From Liolophura sinensis (taxonomy: Eukaryota > Mollusca > Polyplacophora > Chitonida > Chitonidae), in contig NC_088307.1 of assembly GCF_032854445.1 (NCBI RefSeq), positions 20,396,001-20,460,000 on the forward strand: DNA of 64,000 bases, in the 5' to 3' direction. Below the pieces are notes generated by a model. It was given only the letters and a program-made list of their open reading frames with translations, was not told where the DNA came from and made no database searches. Every line of letters begins with the position of its first letter. Within the stretch, counting starts at the first letter, position 1. The position numbers were made by a program, and so were the translations under genes. Shown piece after piece: positions 33,701 through 41,489 of the stretch.

Positions 33701-36568
33701 AAGGAACAATTAAAAAGCTTTGTCTTCTCATAAGCATTATATACCGACAATAGAATTACTAGACCTTTTTTTTCGTTCATATTTTGGTCACTCAGAAGTT
33801 TACTTCACTAAACTGTGAGGCTGTTAACAGCCTATGGTGATGTCGTCTATGCGCCCAAAGGTCCATCGCCAGCTGGCACAAATACCGTAATTCCCCTATA
33901 ACAGTTCAGTATTTTTCAACTGACACATTTTCCTTTATTCTCATGACTGTCATGATTCTGATCAACCTTTACCCTAATTCTTCAACCTTTTCGCATATGA
34001 AAAAAACAACTTGCAGTGAAATTTATGCATCTTTTTACTGTGAAATTGAAGACAAAACTACATTGGTTGGGTTGTCCAATTTCATGGCTTCAACAAAAAT
34101 GTAATTTTATCAGTCTACACAGAATAACACCTTCAGAATATGCTTGAATAAACACTTTGCCCACATGCGAAATGCTTGAAAAATTGCAGTAATAGTTTTG
34201 GGTGAATTACTTCGTGTAAAAATGCACTTAAGTTTTTCTGACAAGACATTAATCAAACTTCACAAAAAGTCCTATAAGCTGGACAAATCACTCAGAATCA
34301 AACAAACTGTGAAATTTAAAGGATGCAAATTTTCAGGTGAAATGAGGTCCTTTACTGATCAGAAAGGCTTGGGAGTGGGTGTCAAAAGTATCATTTTAAG
34401 AACGTTATGAGCAATTTTACCTTCCAAACTTTATAAGAAATACAGTACTTATTATTAGCTCACCCAGAACACTCAAATGTTCCCGTATGTTTCTCAAGAA
34501 TTCTGACGTAAACAGCGACATTTGCACATTTTCAGGGCATCGAAACTGGTGGCGGATTCCTCCCACTGACAACATGGTAGACGACCGAGTGTACTGAAAC
34601 AAAAGATGTCCGTTGTTTTACAGCGTTACACGAAATCCACAACCATCTGCAGATTGCTGGCAGACCCTCCCATGTACAACCGCAGAAGAAACCATCATGA
34701 GTTTGATTTTAATTACAGATAGCACAGGGGGTAATGAAGACAGGGATTAATTGCACATAGCACTGGAATTCGAAAGCTTTTCCCACTGAACATCTGAGAA
34801 AGGGCTCATACAGATTAACAACAGGGATCAACTTAGTCCATACAATTCAACTGCTCAGTTGGATTTAGCTCATGGTACGGGATTTAAACTGCTGCTAACT
34901 AGCACAATCCCAGTCGGTCTAGCCTTATAAAAGTCTAACTCTTCCACATTACTATGCTTTAACCTGGCGGAAAGCAAGATCGCACTGAAGCGCTTCATCA
35001 AACTTGTGCTCTTAATGTTCCTCCATGTATTCTTAGTAAAACTCAGACATTGTTTGGTCACTGACCTCCTTTGTTAGAGGGGGCCTCTGTCTCAGACAGG
35101 CTTAGCACGCCAGCGCAGCGCAATGACCCAGGAGCCTCTCATCAATGCGGTTGCTGTGAGTTCAAGTTCAGCTCATGCTGGATTCCTCTCCGGACGTATG
35201 TGGGAAGGTTTGCCAGCAATCTACGGATGGTCATGGGTTTCCCCCAGGCTCTGCCCAGTTTCCTTCCACCATAATGATGGCCGGTGTTGTACAAGTGATA
35301 TATTCTTGAGTACAGCGCAAAACACCAATCAAATAAAATAAATAAATACCTTGTTAGAACGAAATCCGAAGATAAACATCAAAACTCTGACTTGACATTT
35401 TCCTCCACTACTATGTTAGGCTTAATTCGATCTGACACCGTACATCCACTCATACATCTAAACGGCACAACTTACTTTAGCGGGTTTATCTGTCCATAAT
35501 GATTTCCCATAGAATTACAACTTCGAGAGAAAATATAACAGTCCGCTGTAGTAGCATAATAAACCTACTCGGCATTTCAGGAGTCCCATAAGTTCACAGA
35601 GATATGGATGAAACAGTGTGGGGGCTCTCGCAAACTAACGCAGCTAAAAGGCGACATCCTAAGGTGCTTGTCAGACTGAATACACATCTCACGCCTGTCT
35701 GTCCAACGGTACTGTTAGCCGCTACTGTAAAATTACGCCTTTTAGCCGTGCTTGAAAATTCCTGCGGTGGGTGATGGGGTAGAGTTCAATGTTATCAATG
35801 ACACATGATAGAGTAGATATACTGTCGTCAAAGCGAAACCAAACATGGCAGTGGAGGAAAACTTTGAGCAGGAGCTCTGCATGATGTTTATCTTCAAGTT
35901 TCTTTCCAACAAGGTAGGTCAAAGACCAAACAATATGTGGGTTTTATTAAGAATACATGAAGGCACATTCAGAGCAAAAGTTTCATGGAGCACTTCAAGC
36001 GCTTCAGTGCAATCTCAAGAATATTTCACTTATTCAACGGCGGCCAGCATTATGGTGGAGGGAACTGGGCAGAGCCCAGTGGAAAGCAGCAGGCTACTGG
36101 CAGACCTTCCCACCTACAGCCGGAGAGGAAGACAGCATGAGCTGGACTTGAACTCACAGCGACCGCATTAGTGACAGGCTCCTGGGTCATTAAGCTGAGC
36201 TAGCGTGCTAACCAACTAAGGCTAGAAACCACCACCACCACCCCCACCACCCCCACCCCTCCACCACCCCCGCGTCGTAGGACTAGAACATTACAAACAT
36301 TACGTACGGTCGGGTCTCTTTCCACCACGGTGCATGTCAGACCCTTGGGGTTGCGTTGTTTTAGCCAGTAAGCCGCACTATTGCCCATAATCCCACCTCC
36401 TATAATCAGGACGTCGGTCTCCGCGGGCACCTCAGGCTCCATGGGGGTCAACCGACCCGTTCGCAGAATGTCGAACTCTTCCTTCAGCATGTTCCATACA
36501 TCCCTGCCTTGCCTGGTGCCTGGTCCCTTTGTTGAGAAGGCCCTTGACATAGGTCGAACAAGATTCAT
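18491..36568 (-). CDS. FOXRED1: FAD-dependent oxidoreductase domain-containing protein 1 (complete, 9 exons)
   Basis: Minus-strand exons 36568-36308, 34593-34464, 33339-33240, 31550-31456, 28722-28547, 24941-24796, 23179-23044, 20856-20752 and 18745-18491 join with matching phases (0,1,2,1,0,2,0,0) into about 467 codons, close to the vertebrate protein length. The start is the first ATG after an in-frame TAG. An Arg/Ser-rich N-terminus ([15 protein letters not shown]) looks like a mitochondrial presequence. The FAD-binding GGGIMG is at residues 57-62, followed by AAYWLKQ. Later family landmarks are [10 protein letters not shown] (exon 2), GWFDP (exon 5), CAGAWASE (exon 6), GMYFRREG (exon 7) and YDYNTVDQN...[10 protein letters not shown] (exon 9). 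FOXRED1 is a DAO-superfamily flavoprotein needed for mitochondrial complex I assembly. All introns are GT-AG and loaded with SINEs and minisatellites. Confidence 0.95.
18888..19660. repeat. G-rich 20-bp minisatellite in FOXRED1 intron 8
   Basis: Units of 'ggttgaggggagggggcaat' type, about 35-40 copies, regular from 19320 on and degenerate before. The + strand has many runs of G3-G5 spaced by 1-5 bases; FOXRED1 RNA carries the C-rich strand. The minus-strand 'Pro-Leu-Ser' ORFs are by-products. Confidence 0.9.
20752..20856 (-). CDS. FOXRED1: FOXRED1 exon 8
   Basis: 35 codons, phase 0-0. The acceptor is atgttacag|GAT and the donor TCCAAG|GTCAGT. It encodes [16 protein letters not shown] and [16 protein letters not shown], equivalent to the D-(F/Y)F-VWP-LA-R(V/I)P segment of the family. 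Confidence 0.9.
21340..21505 (-). mobile_element. SINE type C fragment
   Basis: 'gcgtccttaacaatttttct ... gtcatatgacgatgaagag ... ccgaagacaccagacagga'. Confidence 0.6.
21584..21853 (+). mobile_element. SINE type A, full length, exact target-site duplication
   Basis: The head 'ggggcctccgtggctcagtc' leads to the (aaat)n tail. The 13-mer atgtatatttgaa flanks it at 21571-21583 and 21854-21866. This is the best reference copy in the window: A-box-like TGGCTCAGTCCATTAG and B-box-like GAGTTCAAGTCC. Confidence 0.92.
21898..22094 (+). repeat. Interspersed repeat H (copy 1)
   Basis: 'accctaattcctcaacctt ... ttatcagtctacacagaata ... aaacacctt' matches 33965-34185, same orientation. Confidence 0.7.
22095..22478 (-). 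mobile_element. SINE type B, full length
   Basis: (gtga)n 'gcttaaggtttaacg' to the reversed head 'ctttaccaactgggccatta'. Near-identical caaaaaaggtt / caaaaaggtt flank it as a target-site duplication. Confidence 0.85.
23044..23179 (-). CDS. FOXRED1: FOXRED1 exon 7
   Basis: 136 bases, phase 2 in and 0 out. The acceptor is gttgcag|AAAGCG. The donor GAAGAG|GTTAGG is weaker than consensus. It encodes [35 protein letters not shown] and SSPEE. Confidence 0.9.
23210..23250 (-). mobile_element. SINE type A tail fragment
   Basis: 'atttctttgattggtgcttt'. Confidence 0.6.
23485..23632 (+). mobile_element. SINE type A, internal deletion
   Basis: 'ggggcctccatgctcaaagg' joins 'catgggaaggtctgcc' and ends at 'aatgctggccaccataac'. 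Confidence 0.7.
24139..24293 (-). mobile_element. SINE type A, head missing
   Basis: 'tttatttgattgatgtttta ... ccttcccatgtacggccg'. Confidence 0.85.
24541..24648. repeat. 18-bp tandem repeat, six copies
   Basis: Exactly six units of agtgcttactgtcatcaa (one has tattg). The 18-bp period keeps a chance ORF open; it is in FOXRED1 intron 6 and not coding. Confidence 0.92.
24796..24941 (-). CDS. FOXRED1: FOXRED1 exon 6
   Basis: 146 bases, phase 0 in and 2 out. The acceptor is a pure T run then cag|ATA; the donor is CCCAG|GTAACC. It encodes [20 protein letters not shown] and ends LPVEP. NCAGAW is the second FAD-contact motif (often NAAGAW in this superfamily). Confidence 0.92.
25308..25512 (-). 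mobile_element. SINE type A, diverged
   Basis: 'ggctggagttttacgacgta ... ccagaatgatgtggactgg'. Confidence 0.75.
25668..25872 (-). mobile_element. SINE type A
   Basis: 'gatttatttgtttgattggt ... agcgaccgcattggtg'; the head is truncated. Confidence 0.85.
26389..26555. repeat. 84-bp tandem duplication
   Basis: Units 26389-26472 and 26473-26555 differ at a few bases ('atcaaggatttgtaattgat ... aagtgatttaggtt'). Confidence 0.9.
27152..27353 (+). mobile_element. SINE type A, internally deleted
   Basis: 'gtgcctccgtggccaaattg ... aaaacatcaatcaaataaat'. Confidence 0.8.
27373..27975. repeat. 20-bp minisatellite, C-rich
   Basis: About 30 imperfect units of 'ccctcagcatgaacccgccc' in FOXRED1 intron 5. 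Confidence 0.88.
28079..28228 (-). mobile_element. SINE type A, diverged, head missing
   Basis: 'atttgtttggtgtttcatgt ... gagagaccttcccac'. Confidence 0.75.
28547..28722 (-). CDS. FOXRED1: FOXRED1 exon 5
   Basis: 176 bases, phase 1 in and 0 out. The acceptor is ttgtgcag|GTATTG and the donor GCTCAG|GTAGGA. It encodes [24 protein letters not shown] and a Lys/Gly-rich end. The acceptor region itself is homologous to the minisatellite upstream of it (28723-29730). Confidence 0.92.
28723..29730. repeat. 38-bp minisatellite derived from the FOXRED1 exon 5 splice acceptor
   Basis: About 19 regular 38-bp units (28990-29705, 'acaccctcaatacagtgtac' plus 'ctccagaaataaatactg') and several degenerate units nearer the exon. 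On the FOXRED1 strand each unit reads CAGTATTTATTTCTGGAG then GTACACTGTATTGAGGGTGT. The true acceptor reads TAGTATCTCTTTGTGCAG then GTATTGAAGG, that is, the last member of the series. Confidence 0.9.
30300..30542 (-). mobile_element. SINE type A, full length, exact target-site duplication
   Basis: Tail 'atttatttgtttgactggtg' to head 'gctagcacggaggcc'; catacagaatta flanks it at 30288-30299 and 30543-30554. Confidence 0.9.
30690..31000. repeat. Diverged tandem duplication (about 145-bp unit)
   Basis: 'gttaccatgacaaccgcaca ... gcagttggagttgtagccc' at 30717 recurs as 'gctaccatgacaaccaccca ... cagttggagtcataacc' at 30858. Confidence 0.65.
31456..31550 (-). CDS. FOXRED1: FOXRED1 exon 4
   Basis: 95 bases, phase 2 in and 1 out. 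The acceptor is gtttcag|TGA and the donor TTATG|GTAAGT. It encodes [18 protein letters not shown] and [14 protein letters not shown], matching the PW(I/L)N-EGVA-SYG block of the family. Confidence 0.92.
31604..31841 (-). mobile_element. SINE type A, full length, exact target-site duplication
   Basis: ccagtatctgaat flanks it at about 31591-31603 and 31842-31854. It lies in FOXRED1 intron 3, about 50 bases from exon 4. Confidence 0.9.
31870..32237 (-). mobile_element. SINE type B, full length
   Basis: (gtga)n then 'cttggggtttaacgtcgtac', ending in the reversed head 'gctctaccaactgagccat'. The short duplication tctgtatta lies at both edges. Confidence 0.88.
32617..32845 (+). mobile_element. SINE type A
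   Basis: Head 'ggcctccatggccaagtggt' to tail 'aactctaatcaaataagta'. Confidence 0.85.
33240..33339 (-). CDS. FOXRED1: FOXRED1 exon 3
   Basis: 100 bases, phase 1 in and 2 out. The acceptor is cttcag|AC and the donor CAAAA|GTAAGA. It encodes [19 protein letters not shown] and a Gln/Glu-rich helix. The frame follows from joining the leftover G of exon 2 to AC. Confidence 0.9.
33505..33632 (+). mobile_element. SINE type A 3' fragment, diverged
   Basis: 'ggtttcttccacacctcca ... tataagtgaaaaattcttga ... aaataaataaataa'. The upstream 33380-33505 may be its decayed head. Confidence 0.65.
33965..34185 (+). repeat. Interspersed repeat H (copy 2)
   Basis: It matches 21898-22094 over 'ccctaattcttcaacctttt' and 'atcagtctacacagaataac'. 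Both copies are in FOXRED1 introns. Confidence 0.7.
34464..34593 (-). CDS. FOXRED1: FOXRED1 exon 2
   Basis: 130 bases, phase 0 in and 1 out. The acceptor is tttgtttcag|TAC and the donor CTGG|GTGAGC. It encodes [17 protein letters not shown] and [13 protein letters not shown], the conserved block after the first Rossmann beta-alpha unit. Confidence 0.92.
34622..34700 (-). mobile_element. SINE type A fragment
   Basis: 'cgaaatccacaaccatctgc ... tcccatgtacaaccgcag'. Confidence 0.6.
35082..35349 (+). mobile_element. SINE type A, full length
   Basis: 'ggcctctgtctcagacaggc' to (aaat)n. Similar 'cctttgttaga' and 'ccttgttaga' at the edges suggest a target-site duplication. Confidence 0.88.
35845..35913 (+). 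CDS. Candidate orphan first exon (unrecognised)
   Basis: ATG in good context (aaccaaacATGG) opens 23 codons ([11 protein letters not shown]...KFLSNK) ending exactly at a strong donor AACAAG|GTAGGT, phase 0. It lies inside FOXRED1 intron 1 on the opposite strand. I do not recognise the peptide and found no following exon, so it may be a non-coding or antisense start, a nested gene, or chance. Confidence 0.3.
35995..36222 (-). mobile_element. SINE type A in FOXRED1 intron 1
   Basis: 'caatctcaagaatatttcac ... gctaaccaactaaggc'; it ends next to the (CCA)n tract by the exon 1 donor. Confidence 0.85.
36225..36275. repeat. FOXRED1: CCA/CCCCA tract next to the FOXRED1 exon 1 donor
   Basis: 'ccaccaccacccccaccacc'-type run. 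On the FOXRED1 strand it is G-rich with at least four runs of G4-G5, 33 bases into intron 1. Confidence 0.85.
36308..36568 (-). CDS. FOXRED1: FOXRED1 exon 1 (start, presequence, FAD-binding motif)
   Basis: 87 codons from ATG at 36568-36566; the donor is ACC|GTACGT. It contains the presequence-like N-terminus, the [13 protein letters not shown] helix and [18 protein letters not shown], and ends VVERDPT. A TTG further upstream in the frame is preceded by TAG, so the ATG is preferred. A second ATG seven codons in is possible. Confidence 0.92.
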
Positions 36569-37037
36569 GCTGTCGTTGTTGTTGTTGGTCAAATGCTAAG
36601 ACCAAGCAAACTGAACGTTTTTTTCAAACCGTTACAACACAGTCCATTCTAAGCTTACATGTTTAACCTGATTATCCGAGGTCAAGGCCATTTAGTCAGC
36701 TGTCAGTCAAAAAGTAAGACAAAATTATCATCTTACAGTCAACCCCGGTCAATCTAACTCCACACGTGGGGGGAATTATTTCTCCATACAGGGTCAGCAT
36801 AACAGCAATACAGCCACGCGTTCGTATTTCCATAGCGAGGGTCTAGAGAGGTAATCACTAGATTTCATGATTTACTTATATTTATTTCTTTATTTATTTG
36901 CATATACATTTAACCGCTTTTCAGCGCGACTATATGTGATCAGATAGCTTGTCTGTAAGTAATATTTTTTGTTGTTTGGGTTACAGTATACTGTTAGCAT
37001 GGCCTACATGTATGGCTATAGTTATAAAGATGCCACT

Positions 37038-37220
37038 GTTTATTTATTTATTTATTTGATTGGTGTTTTACGCCATACTCAAGAATATTTCACTTATACG
37101 ACGGCGGACAGCATTATGGTGGGTGGAAACCGGACAGAGCCCGGGGGAAACCCACGACCATCCGCAGGTTGCTGACAGACCTTCCCACTTACGGCCGGAG
37201 AGGAAGCCAGCATGAGCTGG
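37038..37220 (-). mobile_element. SINE type A, cut by a MITE
   Basis: It is intact from the tail (tttatt)n to 'gccagcatgagctgg', where MITE F starts. The head does not resume. Confidence 0.85.
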
Positions 37221-37221
37221 T

Positions 37222-37440
37222 TACATGTAACAGAAAGTCTATTGTCTGAGTGATGCTAGAATGTATGCTGCTATTGCAGCAGATTATTCTGTTAAATGTA
37301 ACATGCATATTATATTAATTCAACATAGAGATTATATTAGACTAACAGATCATTATGTTGAATTTGACTGAATATTGTGTTATAAAAGCAGAAAACATTC
37401 CATCATCTCTCATACAGACAATTAACAGACTTTCTGTTAA
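37222..37440. mobile_element. MITE F, complete reference copy (219 bp)
   Basis: 'taacagaaagtctattgtct' at the left and 'aattaacagactttctgttaa' minus one base at the right are inverted repeats. The body is AT-rich and near-palindromic, with no coding capacity. Confidence 0.85.
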
Positions 37441-37691
37441 GATAAACAAATTACTCACCTGAACCATTTATTGATACCCGGCACCCTCTTTCTTGCCTGA
37501 TAAGATAGCTCTTGAGTTTTACCACAGACCCACTGTAGCTTTATTATTCAGTACAGGTTGAAAATTATGGCCGAGATAAGTTATGGATTATGTTTGAGAT
37601 AAGCTAACGATAAAGGGCTCTTTTCACTCTTACGACAAATCAGTTATCCACCCATATTAAGATATATTTACATAAAATATATTTTGATATT

Positions 37692-37694
<3 letters not shown>

Positions 37695-37756
<62 letters not shown>
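37695..37756. repeat. (AT)n microsatellite
   Basis: About 30 uninterrupted AT dinucleotides. Confidence 0.95.
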
Positions 37757-37759
<3 letters not shown>

Positions 37760-37795
37760 GCGTATTGTTTTTCAACATACATTTCCTACATACAG

Positions 37796-38107
37796 GTGCC
37801 TCCGTGGCCGAGGTGGTTAACGTGCCAGCGCGGCACAATGACCCGGCCATGAGCCTTTCGCCAATGCGGTCCCTGTGAGTTGAAGTCCAGCCCATGCTGG
37901 CTTCCTCTCCGGCCATACATGGAGAGGTCTTGCAGCAGCCTGCGCCTGGTCGTGGATTTCCTCCCGGACTCTTATCCGTTTCCGCCCATCACAGTGCTGT
38001 CTGCCGTCGCATAGGTGACATATTCTTGTGTACGGCGTAAAACACCTATACCGCCGTCGTATAAGTGGAATATACTTGAAAACGGCTTAAAACACCAATG
38101 AAATAAA
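37796..38107 (+). mobile_element. SINE type A with duplicated tail
   Basis: 'tgcctccgtggccgaggtgg' to 'gtacggcgtaaaacacc', then a second 'cgccgtcgtataagtgga ... ttaaaacaccaatgaaata'. Confidence 0.85.
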
Positions 38108-38487
38108 ACACCTATCAATTTTTTTAAAAGAGCAAATAAATTATAAATTTGTATAATGTATACATGCATGTATACTAATCCAGATTACATCCCAAAGCAA
38201 ATGAAGCCAAGTCTTATGTTTCCCTCCAGTGCACCTTAAGGCTATCAGCAGTTTGGAAATTTCTGATAATACATATAACATTCATTCAAAGTTGATTGTG
38301 TATCTTCATTTACACAAGTTTAGGTAATATGTTCAATTATATGAACTATGGATCTTCCAAAAAGCACAAATAGGATACCATATTATTAATATGTCAGAAC
38401 CGTGAATGCTGTACCTTCTGAATTGCATTTGTATACGAGACTTCCTACTGTTGTTGAAATCCATTTCTAAACTCAAAAAATGTATCT

Positions 38488-38705
38488 GTTAATTTGAAGA
38501 GAAAGTCTGTTGTCTGAGTGATGCTAGAATGAATTCTGTTATTATAACATAATGTTCTGTCATATTCAACATAATATCCTGTTACCTGTAGCCTAATGGA
38601 ATCTTTATGTTGAATTAACAGAATATGTGTGTTGTGTTTAACAGAACAGTATGCTGTAATAACAGAATGCATTCTAGCTGACACAGCTGCTAAAATTAAC
38701 AGGTT
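38488..38705. mobile_element. MITE F (copy)
   Basis: 'gagaaagtctgttgtctgag' and 'aacagaatgcattctagc' pair as inverted ends; the right end is diverged. Confidence 0.8.
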
Positions 38706-39269
38706 AATTTGTTTGAGTGTGCGCACCAAAAAGAGAGCTGAGAAGATATTTTTGTGCTTTGAGATTTTAGGTCATCATATAAATGCGCATGTAAGAAAAA
38801 AGAAATCAAAACCAACCGTTTCATGTATCATTTCATTTAACAAGAACCCAACTGTAACCAGTTGCCAACTACATGTATGTAGGACTGTATGCTACTGTCG
38901 CTGAACTCCTCATGTTTTACTCCTCATGCTGTATAAGGGTTTCCTATTTACATATACTATTAGTTACGTGGTTACTCAGCGGTAGGATACCCGATACGAA
39001 AATATGTGGTGTCAGGAATATGTGGTGTTACCGACATCATATATGTGTAGACATGTGCAGGCCCCATATCCAGTAGCCTATATTTCTAAACGCGGGCATT
39101 CATGACCTTGCACATGAATCGGATGTACAGGTTCCATAGCTCTATCGATCATTTCTTATCCTTGTAGGTCGATCTACATGCTGTGTAGAATAAAGTCACT
39201 GATCAGCTGGGAAAATATACATATATGCAGAGGGATTACCGCCAAAATTCTGTTATGCTATATTGTATT
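38706..39269. other. No gene recognised
   Basis: No exon or repeat identified. Confidence 0.4.
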
Positions 39270-39430
39270 ATACTTTTAAGTGGTAAAATGCTTAGTGCTC
39301 TTGTAAGTAAAATATGGACAGAGCGTCCAGAATCTCTGGCGCTTTACTTCATGATTGTGTCTTATTCCGCTTAACCCGGGACTAACGGTTGTATATTCAT
39401 CGTGTTGAATTAGATCGCCACGTTGGATAT
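39270..39430 (+). repeat. Interspersed repeat that hosts the Tc1-like insertion
   Basis: The stretch from 'agtaaaatatggacagagcg' to 'cgccacgttggatat' is matched, inverted, at 61909-62165. It is a dispersed element of unknown class, and the Tc1-like element jumped into a TA at its edge. Confidence 0.7.
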
Positions 39431-39431
39431 A

Positions 39432-39456
39432 AACTGACGGCCAAAAGAAACTTTAC
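39432..39456 (+). repeat. Left terminal inverted repeat of the Tc1-like element
   Basis: It starts aactgacgg and ends aaactttac; the reverse complement of 40921-40945 with one mismatch. Confidence 0.92.
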
Positions 39457-39704
39457 GAATCCGTGAGTCGTAAACCTGCCTTTTCAGCAAATTAAAACCA
39501 AATTATTGTCGGAAAACATTGTACGAAGCATATTCCCGTGTGCGACAAAGGTCATATACGCCCACACGAATTTGTTTTGAGACAACCAAGACAGTTGAAA
39601 AATCACGTGACCCATGGATGGCCGCAATTGCATATGTAATAAGTGTATAAAAACGTTACACACAGTGTGCTGCACTTGCACACTGACTAAAAACCACCAA
39701 AGCA

Positions 39705-40649
39705 ATGCCTCGATTGACTCCAGAACAACGCGAGAGGGCCCTGGGTATGGTATCCATGGGAGCTAGTCATGCCCACATTGCAAGGACCTGCTCTCGGCTG
39801 CTCTCTTGTGTCTGAGTCAAACTTGAGGAAACGTTACAGACAGACACGGCAGACATCGGACAGGCCCAGAACTGGCAGGCCTAGGGTAACTACGCCCAGA
39901 CTACTGGTACCTGATGACAGTGATGTCACTGTCAATCAATGCCTTAGGTCACCGGGTCAGTCTGCAGACCGTGTCCAGGAAACTCATGGCTCACGGAATT
40001 AGGGCCTATCGCCCATACAGAGGGCAGTTGTTGACAGCTGAACGTCGTCGCCAGAGATTGCTATGGGCTCGAATTGTACGCCGTTGGCAGCGACGTGATT
40101 TTCATCGTGTTGTTTTTACGGATGAAGCCGCTTCTGTCTGTTCCGAGCCAATGGCGAGTTTACCGTCGAAGAGGCCAACGAACGGCTGCATCCTGCGTCC
40201 AGGAGGTGGTACCTTTTGGTGGTGGCAGCGTGATGGTGTGGGGTGGGATGTGTGGAGAGGAACGGACACCACTGGTTATCATCTACGGGAACCTAACAGA
40301 TCAACGTTACGTGGATGAAATTCTACGTCCTGTTGTCCTGCCATTCCTTCAACAGCAGCCAGGTGGTGTCCTGTACCAGCATGACAACGCCAGACCCCAT
40401 ACAGCTCAAGTTGTGCAGAACTTCGTGGTTGCCAACGACGTCAACGTCTTGCCGTGGCCTGCACGTTCCCCAGATATGTCCCCCATAGAACACGTTTGGG
40501 GTATCAAGGGTCGTCGAGTAAGACAATGGCCACACCTTGCAGCCAACCGACAAGCACTGGCGTTCGCTCTCCAAGATGAATAGCAGCGAATCCTACGTCA
40601 TCTCATCAGACGACTGACCTATGCGTCGGAGAGTTTTTGCATGCATTGA
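39705..40649 (+). pseudogene. Tc1-like transposase pseudogene
   Basis: ATG at 39705 begins an HTH-like start (LTPEQRERALGM), but the frame breaks near 39815. It is regained for KRYRQT-SDRPRTGRPRVTTP, shifts again near 39910, and shifts twice near 40128-40165. The last frame carries GGGSVMVWGGM, YQHDNARPHTA and SPDMSPIEHVWG, the DDE core of Tc1 transposases. A TAG at 40581 stands where the family has Trp; the frame then continues to TGA at 40647. It is inactive as it stands. Confidence 0.92.
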
Positions 40650-40920
40650 ACAAATGTGGCCACACGCGATATTGATTGGTTTTGATAATGACTGATTTTA
40701 AAAATAATCAACTTTTTGTATACTCTGCCCATTGTTATCCAAGATGGAATGGCTATTTTTCTATCCCTACTCTGTTTGTTCACTTGTAAAATGATTTGAG
40801 GGCTGCTTTGTCCGTTCTTACTCAAGGCTTTCAATATCTAAAGTCATTGGTCTTTTCAGTATATTAAACTTCAGTCATCGTATTTTTTGCTTTGGCAAAA
40901 TAAATTGATTTGAACTCTTT

Positions 40921-40945
40921 GTAAAGTTTCTTTTGACCGTCAGTT
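40921..40945 (-). repeat. Right terminal inverted repeat of the Tc1-like element
   Basis: It reads gtaaagttt...ccgtcagtt and is followed by the TA duplication. Confidence 0.92.
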
Positions 40946-41282
40946 TATGAACAGATGCATTCAAAGCGCAACTGACATACATATTTTGTTATAGACAACT
41001 TATATTCTAGCATGGCACACGATTTGAATACTGATTTCATTCAATCGCCTAGAACATACTTTGCGATTTTCCAACATCACGGAAAACTGTTGACTGCTTC
41101 TCTTTGCATGATTCCGTCAAATTTTCGTACTTTATATACTTTGATGGTTTGTGTTATGCGTTGTTTTGGGAATTGGCCTTGCGATTATTGAACGTCTTTT
41201 CTGCTTGACGACTAGTATACGAATGTCTCCATGTATAGATTTTTGCTTTGTGCCACGCTGCCTCATCCTTTCATCTATTTGC

Positions 41283-41489
41283 TTTGTGAGTTCAAGTCCT
41301 GCTTATGCTGGCTTCCTCTCCGGCCGTACGTGGGAAGGTCTGTCAGCAACCTGCGGATGGTCGTGGGTTTCCCCCGGGCTCTGCCCGGTTTCCACCCACC
41401 ACAATGCTGGCCGTCGTCGTATAAGTGAAACATTCTTGAGTACGGCGCTATACAACACCAATCAAATAAATAAATAAATAAATAAATCT
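41283..41489 (+). mobile_element. SINE type A, 5' truncated
   Basis: It begins in the B-box region 'gtgagttcaagtcctgctta' and ends with five (aaat) units. Confidence 0.88.

Larger units (their letters stand above)
39432..40945 (+). mobile_element. Tc1-like DNA transposon, full length, decayed
   Basis: A 1,514-bp element bounded by 25-bp terminal inverted repeats (39432-39456 and 40921-40945, 24 of 25 bases matching) and TA target-site duplications at 39430-39431 and 40946-40947. It contains a transposase pseudogene. It sits in another interspersed repeat (39270-39430). Confidence 0.93.

Noticed and set aside
36569-36592. Upstream extension of the FOXRED1 start (Thr-Asn repeat)
   Set aside because: It would need a TTG start; the frame has TAG just before, and the first ATG is at 36568.
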